From NCBI GenBank assembly GCA_013397795.1, contig VZTJ01001778.1:248001-312000 (forward strand): a stretch of DNA of 64,000 nt. The letters are read 5' to 3'. Below the pieces are notes generated by a model, which saw nothing but the letters and a program-made list of their open reading frames with translations, had not been told where the DNA came from and searched no databases. Made by a program: the position numbers and the translations under genes. This DNA is from Orthonyx spaldingii. Taxonomy: Eukaryota > Chordata > Aves > Passeriformes > Orthonychidae. Shown here in pieces: positions 39,536 through 52,205 of this stretch. How positions within the stretch are numbered: the first letter of the stretch is position 1; every line of letters starts with the position of its first letter.

Positions 39536-41109
39536 AATGTCGTATGTAAGAGAAAAATATAATCTAAGAATTATCTGTATCAAAAAACTTTTCTGATTGT
39601 TTTAGATAGAATAAATATAATTATCACCAAGAAAGTTAAACTAAATTAATTCCTCAGTGACAAATGGCATATTTCTATTCTAAAATACTACCTGATTCTT
39701 TTATTTATTCTCCCCACAGGTCTTCATCATCAAAAATTTTTTTTACAACAAACTGCTCCTTAGGTTTCATACTAATAAATAGAAGTTTAATAATTACATT
39801 ATCTATGGGATGATTCATATAAATCAAACACTTATAGATCCTACTCTTCATGTCCATATATATAAAAAGATCTTACACATTCTACAGAGATTTGGGGTTA
39901 TAGATGGTACACAGATATGATGGCAGTATTCACGATAAGACAGAGAACATAAGTGTAATATTCCAGAGATCTAAGGGATCCATTAAATAATCTTGGCTTA
40001 TTTCTCAAACAGCTGTTGATAAGAAGTACTTAACTTGTTAATTAAAAATTTGCCACTGATTACAGCTGCAGCTTCCTACTCAGCATGATTGAAATGGCAA
40101 CTGATAATTATTTGAATGTGAACACAACTGCTGTGGTCATTCAGGAACACAGAAGGGTGCAATGTCACCACTGCTGATGGCCTTGGTGAAAAATGTGAAT
40201 GACCCTGTGCTTTTTGGCAAATTCCCCATCTCCTGCACCTGCCCAGACAACTCAGGAAGCTATTTCAAATATGCAACAGCACTAGCATCTTTTTTAAAAA
40301 AAGAAGCACAGCCCAAGACAATGTTATTTTCTTGTTCCATTTTAAAGAAATTACATATGGGCAAATCTTTGCCTGGTTTAGTGTCTATTGGAGTAAAGGA
40401 GTGCTCTTCAGACTCAGTGATATGATTAGGAGAGGCCACTGGAAAAGAACTGATTGATGAATAAGTACGAGGGAGTAATCAACATATTGCGTATATTTCA
40501 CGTGAAACCATATCCTCAGCCATGAAATCTGCCATATGCTGAGGTGGCTTTTTTAAAAAAAAAAAAAAACCCAACAAAAATGAGAGAAGACTTGAAGTCC
40601 CAAACTGTCATTTTAGATGTTATCAAAGATGGACAGAAGGTTCCTTTGGGGATAAAGGGAAATAGCTGAGATGCACAGAAACTTCTGTTATTTGTGTCAC
40701 TTTTGAGAGGCTCTGTTTCTTTGAAGACAGAGCAAGACAAAAACCCACCAAAAAAAAAACCAAAAAAGAGAGAGAACAGAAAAATCAACAATAAAGAGAA
40801 AATTCATTCAATTCATGTTGAACAGCTTTTCTTATCAGAGGAAGACATATTCCTGGAAAAAGACAAGCCCAGGACTCAGCCTGTCATGCCTCCTGAGTCC
40901 AGGCAAGCTCGTGTCAGCTCCAGGACACATAAGAAGGCTTTGTTTTTAGTGCTTGCCCTAGTGGTAAGGTTCACTGCATTATTGTACCAATCTGGCCAAA
41001 GACACCTTTTGGAACAGAAACCAAAAGCAGAGGAGATTTGGAGTTTGGAAAACCAAAGGAATATGATAAACTGTCTTGAAGTTTTCATCCCCAGCTGACA
41101 CCTACAACC
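39536..41109. other. Unique AT-rich non-coding DNA with A-rich patches
   Basis: A 15-base A-run (40555-40569) and an A-rich patch (about 40738-40803) underlie a Lys-rich frame at 40694-41098 that I consider spurious. No gene supported. Confidence 0.6.
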
Positions 41110-41693
41110 ATCTCTTGCTCAGACACATCTCTTGAACAGGCTTTCAAGAGGGACATCTGCCACAGAGTCAGAAGCCCTGCCAGCAAACCTCCTGCAGTGT
41201 GGGCTCCTCTCTCCATGGGGCCACAGGTCCTGCCAGGAACCTGCTCCAGCACAGCATCCTTTGGGCATCCACCTGCTCTGGTGTGGGTTCCTCCAGGGGC
41301 TGCAGGTGGGAGTCTGCTCCCCCATAGCCCTCCATGGACTGCAGGGGCACAGCTGCCTCACCATGGGCTGCACCAGGGGCTGCAGGGGAATCTCAGCTCC
41401 AGTGCCTGGAGCACCTTCTCCCCTCCTTCTTCACTGACCTTGGGGTCTGCAGAGCTGTTCCTCTCACATATTCTCATTCCTCTCTCCAGCTGTAGGCTTT
41501 TGGGTGGTGTCCTCCCCCTCCACTTCTTAAATATGACCCCCCAGAGGTACCACTACTGTCACTGATGGGCTCGGTCTCGGAGCCAGCTGGCATTGGCTCT
41601 GTCCGATATGGGGAAAGCTTCTGGCAGCTTCTTATAGCTGGCAGCTACCCCTGTAGCTCCGTTGTCACCAAACCCTTGCCACAAAAATCCTCA
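41110..41693 (-). mobile_element. Partial LTR of an avian endogenous retrovirus
   Basis: Read on the minus strand from 41693, the sequence begins tgaggatttttgtggcaagg and carries a CCAAT box (41592-41596) and a TATA-like catatttaag (about 41526-41535) in promoter order. It then continues with ggagagaggaatgagaatat, gtgaaga-type text and a series of G-rich segments built around ctgcag and ccatgg. From memory this is the upstream part of a long, common avian LTR retroelement repeat, though I cannot name the subfamily securely. The downstream part I would expect, with the AATAAA signal, is missing left of about 41110, so the copy is truncated and no internal retroviral gene is present. It is the most GC-rich block of the window. 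Boundaries are good to perhaps 20 bases on the right and worse on the left. Confidence 0.7.
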
Positions 41694-44287
41694 TACAGCA
41701 CTGCATTTATTAATTTCTGGCTTCACATTCCTGTTTACCAGTCACAACTTTAGCACAGTTTCTAAGCTCAGTAAAGATGGTTTTCTTCTTTGAATTCATT
41801 CATTCTTATTTATCTAACTTTTACTGAAATGTATAAACCATTTTACAAAATAAGCATAGTGACTTTTAGCAAGTTAGATAAGTGCAGGTCTGCATCCAAC
41901 CAATGACCCAAACTGAATATTCACAAGGAGGCAAATGTTACCGAGAAACCTGCCTGCGACCTGGATGGTTGCTTCTTACCAAAGAAACACAAACCAAAAT
42001 CTCATTTTTTCAGTTTGTTCCACGATCAATGGCTTTTTCCTTTTGGGTTTGTTCCTTTTGGGTGGCCATCTTCTTTCTTTTCCTCTGGCACCTGACAGAG
42101 CACTCTTGAAAAGTAGAGGTCCCTCAGGAGATAGGAAATTTACTGGGTAAAAGTAATGCTACAAAAGCTCAGCTGCTTTAAGAATCTTGTTTTGCAGATA
42201 GGCTGCCTAGACTTCAGAGAGGAGAGTAAATCATTATAGAGTAATTATAAGGCACCTCACACATTCTGAAATGGCATATGTGAAGTATATTACTAAGTTA
42301 TACAACAGTATAATCAGCCACATGGGAACACCTACGAAAAGTCCAGCTCTCGAGAGGCAAGTAAAGGCACAGTCATAAGATGGACACACATACAAAGAGG
42401 GTACTTTTTGGTCCCAAAATATTGTCTTTTGAGAATTGCCATTTCATCACTGAATAGCTCTTTTGCCTGATACTATTCACTTTTATAGGTTGAAGTTATT
42501 ACTGTAGTTACGGGAATTTTTATCTTAAAAAGCTGGTGATGAGTCACCTGGTCAATTTAGCACAAATGAGAATTCACTGGAGGCTTTCTGAATGGTAATG
42601 CCTTCCTAAACTCAGAGCTCAATTGAGCAACTGAAGACTGATTTCCTTTAGGAGAGCTTAAGCACAGATGGAAGTAAGAAACATGGTTTGGGTAGGAAAT
42701 TCTAGCCCAGAAATGGTATTGTAGATATGGAGTTTAACAGGGAGTTTTAACCAGTTGGGAATAATACTTTTATACAACAAAAATTTAAAAAGTTTCATGT
42801 AAACTTTAGAGGCAATGCCCACCCAGCAGAGCACATGTTTGGGCACACAGACTAGCCATGGGTCTAGGCATACAGGGAGCTGCAGTAAGGTGTTCAAGAT
42901 TGTCTAAAAGGTCCCACCAGGAAAGCTCTTGCCCACTACCTGATTATGTTGTTGTGAAGGGAGTCAGGAGTTTGGATACTTCTCCTGCCTCATGTTGGTC
43001 CATTGCCCCAAACCAGCCCATTGCCTTCCCTGCATGGACAGGTAGCCAGGAACACACAGGAAGACATGCCAGGTTCTCTGCTGTGCAAACCCACAGCTCT
43101 GCTGTGGTTTCAGCCACAGAACAGGCAAAGACATCCTTCCACGAGGCCAGAAAAAAAGCTCTGACAGTGCTCCTGAGATTCCCTTCCCTGTTTTCAATCC
43201 TCTGACGTTTCACCAGCAGCCAGCATAAGAGCAAAGCCAGTGTCAGGCTGCATTAACTCTCCTTGCACCAGCAGCCACAGCCTCCCAGTGCTGCAGCACA
43301 GGTTTGCAGGCTCTCCTGAGAGCAGCCCTCTCTGAGCCCTCACTCCAGTCCCTGGTACCTTTGGACAACTCAGAACAGGGGAGATCACACAAGAAGTTCC
43401 ATGTCTTCCATGCTAACAAATGCAGAGCCATGGTTTTCGTAATGTGTTCTCTTCAATTAAGCAAAATCTCTCTTTAAAGAGTTTTTGAATGATGGGGGTT
43501 TGTCTTTTAAATGGGCTGTGTTAAGGCTATGGATGCCCATCTGAAGTATTTTCATCACATTTTGAAAGAGATATTTATGCAATATTTTCTCACTAGTTTT
43601 TGGAAGCTTTATCAAACTCGTTAGCTTTAAGGATTCACATACAAAATTCATTTCTTCTTCTAATTTTCTTTGTTTATGTTGAATGGAATCATACCATTTG
43701 TAAAATGTACTGAGTGCTGCTATTTTCAAGCAGGGCATAGAGAACTTGTGGAAAAATTTGTTCTGGAGTTGCAAGAAGAGAACTAGCAGTTGGCTAACCA
43801 GATTAGCAGAAAAGTATCTTTCAGCTGAGAGGCCAACTTTTTAAAGCTGTCCTTGTTCTGCCAAAAAGTAGTCTGGACATTACAAAAGAAACAAATACCA
43901 AGACTGGAAAAGCAATTAATCCTTGACAGATACCCTTCAGGAATAGCATATTTCCTGATGTCACTACCTTTTTCTTTTGTGTTGGTTTCTAAAAAGATTC
44001 AGTATTATTATCATACATTATCAATCTTCAAAAATGCTAAAATATGGTCTCACAAGAGCTACAGAACATGTGCCTGATTCCATTTTGAAGAGACTCTTGG
44101 CAGCCACACTCTGAATCTGAGCCTGAGGGACAGCTTTGATGCCACTAACCTCAGGGACAAGGAACTGCATTCCCATAGCATTCATTAGGTGTAATGGAAG
44201 TGGAAACATAAGTTAGAGAGAATGAAGAGATTAAAATAGCATATGAGAATAGGGGGGTTATTTTTACACTCCAATGCACATGGAGTG
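41694..44287. other. Unique non-coding DNA
   Basis: No gene found. A GC-richer patch at about 42940-43400 gives overlapping frames on both strands with no recognisable domain. A small hairpin (CCACAGC/GCTGTGG, 43091-43107) is seen in it. Confidence 0.6.
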
Positions 44288-44331
44288 CCCATTAATTTTA
44301 ATAGGAGCTTTGCACTGCAATTATTAATGGG
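44288..44331. repeat. Inverted repeat of CCCATTAAT
   Basis: The arms CCCATTAAT (44288-44296) and ATTAATGGG (44323-44331) are perfect 9-base complements separated by 26 bases. Each holds a homeodomain-like ATTAAT core, so two inverted protein sites are as plausible as a hairpin. Confidence 0.9.
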
Positions 44332-45035
44332 AGAACGTGCCCCGTTGTATTCTTTTATGGGACTCTGGCCATGTTCAGTGACATTGCAAAGGAAGGCTGA
44401 AGTGCTGTCGACACACAGAGAATGGAGAAAGGAAATGAAGCTGCTGCAGTAGACAGGTTCCTATAATACGAACCAAGATTACTTAAGAAGTGGGACCAGG
44501 GTTGGGGTCTCTAGCAAGACACCAACCCTAAGAAGAGGAGGTCAAGAAAAGGGATTGTACTGCTACAAGTTACTGTGGAGTGTCCCATTTACTTTTCTAG
44601 AAACAGCAGAGAAATGCATGTAAAGAGATCATCCAGCTATTGAAATACTTAAATGTTTCAGGCTGTCACCAACCTGAAAACCTGGCTGGGTTCATTTGGC
44701 CTTAAGGCTGCAGGAAATCTTTAAAAACCTCCAAGTGGAGGATTAATGGGTGCACCATTATCATGACAGATGCTGTGTGGCACAAACCAGGTCTCTGTAT
44801 AGGTCTGTTGGGATGGTCAGCAGAGTCTAAGAAGGGAAGACTCTGCCCTCCTCTTCCAAAGCCAGGAAATGATCTCTGCTGACACGTTGGGAATCTGTGT
44901 CACTCCACCTTCCTACATGTCCTGTGTATTACTATTGCAACTAATATTTCTGGACTACCACAATGGCATAATCAGGGACTGTGAGCTTATAGGGCTACAT
45001 ACAAAAACCAATCTGACAAAGCCAAAATATTCATA
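44332..45035. other. Unique non-coding DNA
   Basis: Nothing recognised between the inverted repeat and the CR1 element. Confidence 0.6.
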
Positions 45036-45256
45036 AAATCACAGAACGGTTTGGGTTGGAAGGGACCTCAAAGACCATCTCATTCCAACCTCCTGCCATA
45101 GGCAGGGACACCTTTCACTAGACCGAGTTCCCCAGAGCCCCATCCAGCCTGGCCTTGAACACCTCCAGGGATGGAGCATTCACAGCTTCTCTGGGCAACC
45201 AGAGGATTCCAGGGCCTCACCACCCTTACAGTAAAGAGTATAATGATGTCTGAGTT
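45036..45256 (-). mobile_element. CR1 LINE 3' end, least diverged copy in the window
   Basis: The plus strand begins aaatcacagaacggtttggg and reads through ttggaagggacctcaaag, ccatccagcctggccttgaa, cacctccagggatggagc, cttctctgggcaacc and cctcaccacccttacagta, the reverse complement of the CR1 3' untranslated region. The 3' end is at 45036 and the 5' truncation near 45256. By eye it stays closer to the CR1 consensus than the other copies here, suggesting a more recent insertion. No coding part is included. Confidence 0.96.
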
Positions 45257-45439
45257 TTAATATGGTTTTTGCATGTAGCTCTATAAATTCATTAATAAGT
45301 ATAGACAAGATGAGGTGAAGTACAACAGTGAGCCAACATATCTGGCTGCAGTCATACCACACTGTTAACTTCACCATTACCAGTTGCCTTTCCCACATGT
45401 TATGAAAAGTCAACACTTACATAATGTTAGAATCATATT

Positions 45440-45900
45440 TTTACTTTGCAGACCCATTTTGCATTAAATTAAATGCTTACAAGCATCAGTTTAATTTTCC
45501 TTCATTACAGACATTTTCCTTAGTATAACAAAGAGCTAAAGGAACATAAAAACCAAATTATTTCTAAAATCCTGGTGCTTTTATGCCCATTAACATTGGC
45601 TTTTCTGATTCAGAGAAGTTAAGATTTATTGAGTGACATCTGGTTAATTAAACGTCTATTTCCTATGGCGTGCTACAGGAACCATAATGCAGACAGTCAA
45701 CATTGAGAGAGTAATTAAAGTGCACTTAAAGAGCAGAACTAACCTTGTAGCTCACTGTAATTAGAAACAAAATGGGAACAATATGTTTAGAGAATTACCT
45801 CCTTTATTAGGTTGCCATCAACAGAAACCTGTTTATATATTTGAATTCTCATTTTGCAAGCTTCCATTTTACTTGTACCCATCAGTGTAACTTAATACCT
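45440..45900. promoter_or_regulatory. Candidate conserved non-coding or enhancer-like segment
   Basis: The segment carries several homeodomain-type TAATTA-related sites (TTAATTA at 45644-45650, GTAATTAAAG at 45711-45720, GTAATTAG near 45757-45764) in complex, non-repetitive sequence with no open frame and no simple repeats. The texture resembles known deeply conserved vertebrate non-coding elements, but that is a judgement by eye without an alignment. Confidence 0.25.
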
Positions 45901-47700
45901 CAGCATGGATGACTGTATCAGAAGTAAGTAGAGCTCAGTTCTCTTTTCAAGACATGCTGTCTCAGGGACACTGAAGATACTTTGATGTGCAGCATCTCTT
46001 TCTAGGTTCTCATTCCGTTTTCTTTGACTACATCATCTGCTAAATATTTGGAAAGTTACCAACAGTATTGCAGTCATTGGTAAATACCTGTTAGAAAGCC
46101 ACCATATCACCAAAATATACAGTGACTTTTCCCTGGGTTTCTATCAGGCTGTGCTTTCAAAGCCTCAGCTGCTTTTTGTGAACAGCAGATTTCCAAGTGA
46201 ATCTGGCTGTGAGAGGGAAGGGAACCTGGGGCAGTAGGGAAAAAAATGTCAAGCTGGTCAAAAAATTTTCTGTAGTGTGATAAAGTAATGGTACCTCTAA
46301 GTTGAATAGACACAGGTGATCTGTACAGAACATTATGTCTTGGAACTCTTCAGTTTGCAGATGTGGAGGTGGCCATCCAGCCCTTCCATGTCAAGTCTCA
46401 CTGCCCACATGACCCCTTCACTCAGAGCAGGGTCCCCACTCACCTCCTCCTGACACCTTCCTGCCAGCACAGAGCACCAAATCATCTGCCAGGTAGGGAA
46501 ATCTCGGCCCTCATTTTCATTAAAACTGTCCTGAAGGAATACATTACAGTCTTCAACTGAGATCCACCAAAGTATAAGTGACCTCTTTATTTTGGTCCTG
46601 GATTCTGAGTCATAGAGGTCTTGTAATGTGCAGGAAATGGACAGAGAACAAATCCTCTTTCAAATCTTTTGTGTTTAGAATACTACTGTAAGTAAAGCTT
46701 AAAGTAAAAAGAAAAATTAAGGCATAAAAAAAGATCAGCTAAATCTAAAATCTGCAAAGTAGTCTCAAGGATTTTTGTTTTCCTCAATGAATATAAATTT
46801 ATTTGAGCCTTCTACCTCGGCTGCCTAATGTCATAATTCTCTTTGGCTTGTCAGGGTGGTTGCAAAAGGGACAATTATAATATTGTGGCTTAATGGAATG
46901 CAGAGCAGGATTAGATAAGCATTTATATAAACAAACTGCATTTTTATTCCAATGAATGAGAAAAATTCTCCTTTATTTATAAAGAACATGAATATAAGAG
47001 GCAAGGCAATCCAAGGCAGAGCCTTCTGTGTGCACATGGTGTACGGCAATGTGGAAAAGAGTGTTTGATCATAGTTCTGGCATGGGATTGCTGGCAAGAG
47101 CTACCATCTGGTGTAACTATCACAGGCACAAGGATGACTGCAGGGCTAAACTACCATCAATATATGAGCTGTGAGCTGCATCTGGAAGATCAGAAATTAA
47201 GCAAATGAAAACTTATCAACAGCCTGACTCACCTAACTTTGATACCTATCTGAGCAAAGAAAAAGCCCTCAAGGTGAAGACTGGCAAAGGCATTTTATCT
47301 ATCCTAGCTAGTGCCACCATGGTGTATGTTTGTTTACAAGAGTTCCAAGGATTTAGGCATCATGTTTTGCTTCAGCAGAGCATCTAGGCTTTTATTTTTA
47401 CCCTTTATGTAAAAATCCTGGTGACAATTCCTCCACTGCTCTCCCACTGGGTGTTCTGGATCAACTTGTCTGAACACCTCTGAACCAAAGGCTTTATTAT
47501 GTGAAATAACATCATGTGATTAATTTTATATTACTAACCTCAGCTCATTTTTACATGTTCATTCTCTTTGATGTGTACTAGCTTCATGTTTTCCATGGTC
47601 TGTCTTTTCTGATGGAAATTTTGCAATTTGTGAAATATTCCTTACTTTTAAGAACTGTTATTATAGAATTAAAAGCAAGCAAACAAACAAAACCAGCAAT
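45901..47700. other. Unique non-coding DNA
   Basis: No gene, RNA or named repeat recognised. Confidence 0.6.
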
Positions 47701-47745
47701 TAAAAACAAAAACAAACAAACAAACAAACAAACAAACCAAAAACC
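47701..47745. repeat. (AAAC)n microsatellite
   Basis: Five to six uninterrupted CAAA units (about 47711-47737) are flanked by imperfect A/C-rich copies; a smaller outlier with similar units lies at 47674-47691. It is likely length-polymorphic. Confidence 0.95.
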
Positions 47746-50700
47746 CAAAGCAAAAAGGAAAACTCACCATAAACCACACAGTATTTTTGCCCTGTAACAG
47801 AAGGAATGCCATGAGTTTGCTTACACCTGACATCAGACTTTAGCCAGGCACATGTTCTCTTCCTCTATTCCCCCTTTTAAGCTGGCAAAGCTCCTCTTTG
47901 GGGGCAATTGTCCTAGTTGCTCATCCTAAATCAAGCTCCACAACAGCCCACAGCACAAGCTTCAAAGAGCTCTTTTAAATAAATTAGTCTCACAATAACT
48001 TTCTTTGCAACTCGTTAGCATTCCCATTTCAGGTAGCAGATAATATATGCAACACATTAACAGTCTTTATAGAACCTTTATGTTTCTTTTTAAACTGAAC
48101 AGGACTGAGAATACAGTTTCTCCCCAACTCTTGTACTCTAATAACTTACTTAGCGCACTATTACCAAATTGTACATTACTTTTATATTACCTTTTCTTGC
48201 AATTTTGTTTTCAGAATTGCCATTTTGTCCTTTTTTCATTTCTCAGAAATGCTTTGCACTCTGCTAGGAATTTATTCAAATAAACATCAAGACTGATCCA
48301 AGCACCTGGATTTTTTTTTTTATTATTTTCTCTTTAGAGAGTATAGGGAAAAGTGTATGAAACCAATAAGGTTTACTTTCAGTGTTCCAAATATTTTCAG
48401 TAATGGCAGATTTTCTCATCATCTCACAGTCCACCACAAAACAAATAGTTTATAAGTTTCTTTGTCCCAATCTCCATTCTGTCTTAATGGTACACTAGTT
48501 CTCCTTGTTTACCTCCCAAACTTTACATCTTCTGTGGAGATGTTGTGATAACATACACAGGATATGAAAGGTCTCATGACGCTTTTAGCAGCTTCTTCAT
48601 ATCTAATCTCACTCAAAATAGCAGCAACAGCACTATGCCTCTACTCTTCTCCATATCAGACCACCATGAAGAAACCAAGGTGGGAACAATTTATCCGTAC
48701 TCAGGTCTAAGAATGAGCTGTTTCCCTGAATATCATCTGGCTGATCATATACAGTGAGTATTTGGGAAAGAACTCAAAGCCAAAGCAGTAAAATTAAGTC
48801 TTTATTAACTGCAGTTGTACACATTGTTAACCAAAACATCAGTTCCAGTGCTCATATCTGCCATTCTGTAATTAAGTGACACAGTGAATTGAATCTGGAC
48901 CTCTTTCTTGCCTTCTCCCACACACAGAGTGTTTCTCTCCACAGGGTGTAGTCCCAGTTTAAAGACTTGGAGTGGCACAAAATCCGTTGTATACTCAAGG
49001 GCATTTCACCATTTAGCTGCCTTCCTGCATCTCTTTTCTAGTCTCTGAAGTTCTCTATGTGTTGTTTCTACACATTCAATGCCTTTGTTTGGAATCTTAA
49101 AGTTTTTATGCCTTGAGAAGTCTTTCCAGAGAATGAGGAGCAAAGTTGCACTGTGTTGGGTGACTTCCAGTTTGCAGTCACTCTTCCCTTCTCTGTTGAG
49201 GCTCTTCTTGAACAGCCAGCAGCACTTTGCCATGTGGATACTGCTCACTGCTTCTCTGCAGACAGCCAAGTGCAGCTTTGTCAGACTTTAGAGTGAGTCC
49301 TTTGCCAGAAGACTGGTTCAGTCTGGTTTCTCAATCCACACTGGGCAGGCAGACTCATTGCCACAACTGTGATGTCAAATTCAAAGGGAAAAAAAAAGGA
49401 AAATACTCACCTTAAAGTCAGATGTGCTTTGTCTGAGGCCCCAGAACTATTTCCTGGCTTTTAAATATGGCCTGATGTAAATGCATACACGTTTTCGCTG
49501 TAGCTGTGTTCCTGCCCTAACCAAAGACTACGTTGTGATTGCTCACATCTGCTTCTCCAAACCTGTCCCTCAGCTACTGCATTTCCAGACATGTGATACT
49601 ATAAATGCCAGCAGAGTTTGGAAAGGTGCATCTCTCAGGATACACAGGGAGCATCTGGTTGAAGATACAGGTTTAGTCCTCCCTAGAGGATAAGTGCTTC
49701 AGCCGCTTAGGTCTTTTGGAAAGGGTAGACAGGATCTCGTCATAATCATGTCTGCAAGTAACACATGAATTCTAAGCAAACTCCCAAAACAGGGGCAATT
49801 TAGGTGCCTTTAGCTTCATTTTGATATTCATAAGGTGTTTTCATTAATAATATTTAAAACTAAACAAATATTTCCACTGTGTTTAACTCCACAGTTTTAT
49901 TATCATTCAATATTAGATGTTGAAAACCCAAGATGAAGTTGCCGGGATGTGTTTTCTCTTTATTCTTTCCCTTTTCTCTCTCTATCACCAAATGCCTGTG
50001 ATTTTCTAATTTCTTTTTCCCCAGTTTCTCTGAACTTCTGAAAACTTTCTCAGGCTTGAGAATCAGTTTCAAGGGTGTTAAAATAGCAATTAATCACAGC
50101 TTTAATTTTTCTCCTTCTTCGTCTGAGACTTTTTGAAAGTGGAAGAAATCTTGAAAAATTAAGAAGTCAAAAAGAGAGCAAGAAAAAAAGAGAAGAGTCC
50201 CTCTGAGTCTAATTCATTCTATTGCACCCAGTAAAAAAAAAAATGTGCATGCAGATGGGAGTTGTATAGGCTGAGATGGAGAGAAGTTAAAATAATATTG
50301 ATTTTAAAAGATCTAGTGAAAAGTATGACCTGAAAATAACTTAAACAATAAAAAATAATCAAAAATTGTTTGAAAAGTTGTTTTCCTCTTTCAGTAACAT
50401 TCCATTGCTCTAGAGGAACTATGTCCCAGTAGAAGGCATAAGCAGAAAAAAATATAAATATAAATATTCTGAAGTCATCCTTCAATTGTTCATTTTAATT
50501 AGGGTTTTGTAAAAAGAAGTTCCAAAGGGAACAAAAGAGTGACAAAAGCATCCATTCATGAAAAAAAGAATAAGTGCCTGTGTACAGTCACCAAACCTCT
50601 GTCTTAGAGCTGTTGTATTTCATATATCTCAAGGTTTGCTTGACTTCACATTCCACTTAAATGGTTAGATTTTAAAAGAGAGTCTAATTCTAAATGAACA

Positions 50701-51939
50701 ATCTGGTATTCCAACCACCTGCTAAAGTAAATATCAAAGCAGTTTCCAGTTTACCAAAACACTCCAAACAAAAACTGGAGGTGTCTACAAATACTGAAGT
50801 GAGACTACTACTATGTTTGCATGTAGCAGAACAGGCAAAAAGTCCAAGTACAAATCTAGGGCATGAGGATTAGTAGCTGGAGCAGACTGGCTTTTGTAGT
50901 AGAAGGGAGATTCATCTTGCACAGGGTGCAAGTCCAGTAACCCCTGTGCCAAGACAGGAAACAACATTATATAAACAACATTATAGACCCTACTGCAATA
51001 TTAGAATATTCGTTTAGTGCAACTGACAGAGGCTCAAGAAAGAAATTAATTGAATTGTGTTGATTTAAATCAATTTAGGGGGGGGAAAAACCATTAAAAC
51101 CTCATAAGTAAAGGTTATTCCAATTACAAATCCCAGCATTTCATCTTTTTAGGAAGGGATTACATGAATCAAGAAGTATTATAGAAAAAAAAATACAGTG
51201 GTGGGAGCATAACGAGTTAAATTGAGATCTTGTTAATGAGGAAGATAAACAGACTGCATGATAAATTGTTGCTCCAATATAAGACAGAATGAGGAAGAAG
51301 CAAAGCAAATAAAGCTAGGAGGAACTCAGAATGTATTTTGGTTTAAATACAAGATAAGAACATACCTTGTATGCTTTAAAAGTATTTTGTAACCTGTGAA
51401 ACACTCATCCACATAATTTATCTGAAGAAGATCTATTCATGTATTCATTGCTCTTTGCCATAGTCACAGAGCTAGACGAAAGCCTTTCTTTTTGGCACCC
51501 TTTATATATAGATGGCATATGGTGGCAGCATCTTGCATTACTTATTTGTAATTCCGGGTACACAATTTACACTCTGAGCTTCAGAACCCTCATACTGCCT
51601 GCCTACTCCATCTAATCTCATGCCAGTAAAACTTCTGCTGGATACTGTTGTCCTCCTTAAAGCCTTGTATGACTGCTCACCAGGACAGGAGTGCCCTCCA
51701 GGCTCAGTGAAACTCTTTCAGTTAATTTCAGTGGACAACAAAGTGCAACAAAAATGATGTCATATTCACACCACTATCAATCACGTGCCAAAGGAACCAG
51801 CATAGCCCCAGCTGATAAATTAGTGATTCTCACTTGACCATAAACCTCTCTCGCCTTCCCTCCCACTCTCTGAATACAGAAATATCTCTATAATTTATCT
51901 AAGTCAAATTAAGTAAACCAGTAAGTTAACTGATTTATG
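47746..51939. other. Unique AT-rich non-coding DNA
   Basis: A 10-base T-run at 48311-48320 and A/T-rich low-complexity stretches (for example about 50448-50467) are the only simple features. Overlapping frames near 49006-49291 on both strands have no recognisable similarity. Confidence 0.6.
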
Positions 51940-52205
51940 TATTTTAAGAGCAGAAGGAACCTCCGTGATCATGTGTTCTGGTCTTCATAATGAGGATGTG
52001 GAATGTAATCCAGTTATTGCTGGGTCATTATCAATGTCTTGAAGTGATGCCTGCACGAGTTTTCTAGAGGTTCACACAGGCTTGATCAGAGACTTCAGGC
52101 CATGGCACTCCAGAGCAGCTAAGGTCACCACGTACCTCTGGTTGTCTACAGCATGTTAAAAAGCAGAATCTTATTTCCACTTGGAGTTTGTGCTGATTTG
52201 GCTCA
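51940..52205 (-). mobile_element. Very old CR1-type LINE 3' fragment
   Basis: The plus strand reads attttaagagcagaaggaac, then tgatcatgtgttctgg, and further on gttaaaaagcagaatctta followed by tttccacttggagtttgt. In that order these match the reverse complement of the 3' region of ancient CR1 families shared by birds, turtles and crocodilians, so the element points left with its 3' end near 51940. It is heavily diverged and has small indels. The central part (about 52010-52130) is the least convincing. Confidence 0.55.

Noticed and set aside
40694..41098. 134-residue Lys-rich plus-strand frame
   Set aside because: The Lys-rich start is a translated A-rich low-complexity patch, and the remainder has no recognisable similarity.
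49006..49291. Overlapping minus (87 residues) and plus (70 residues) frames with charged or hydrophobic composition
   Set aside because: Opposing frames over the same DNA without splice context or recognisable domain; judged chance.
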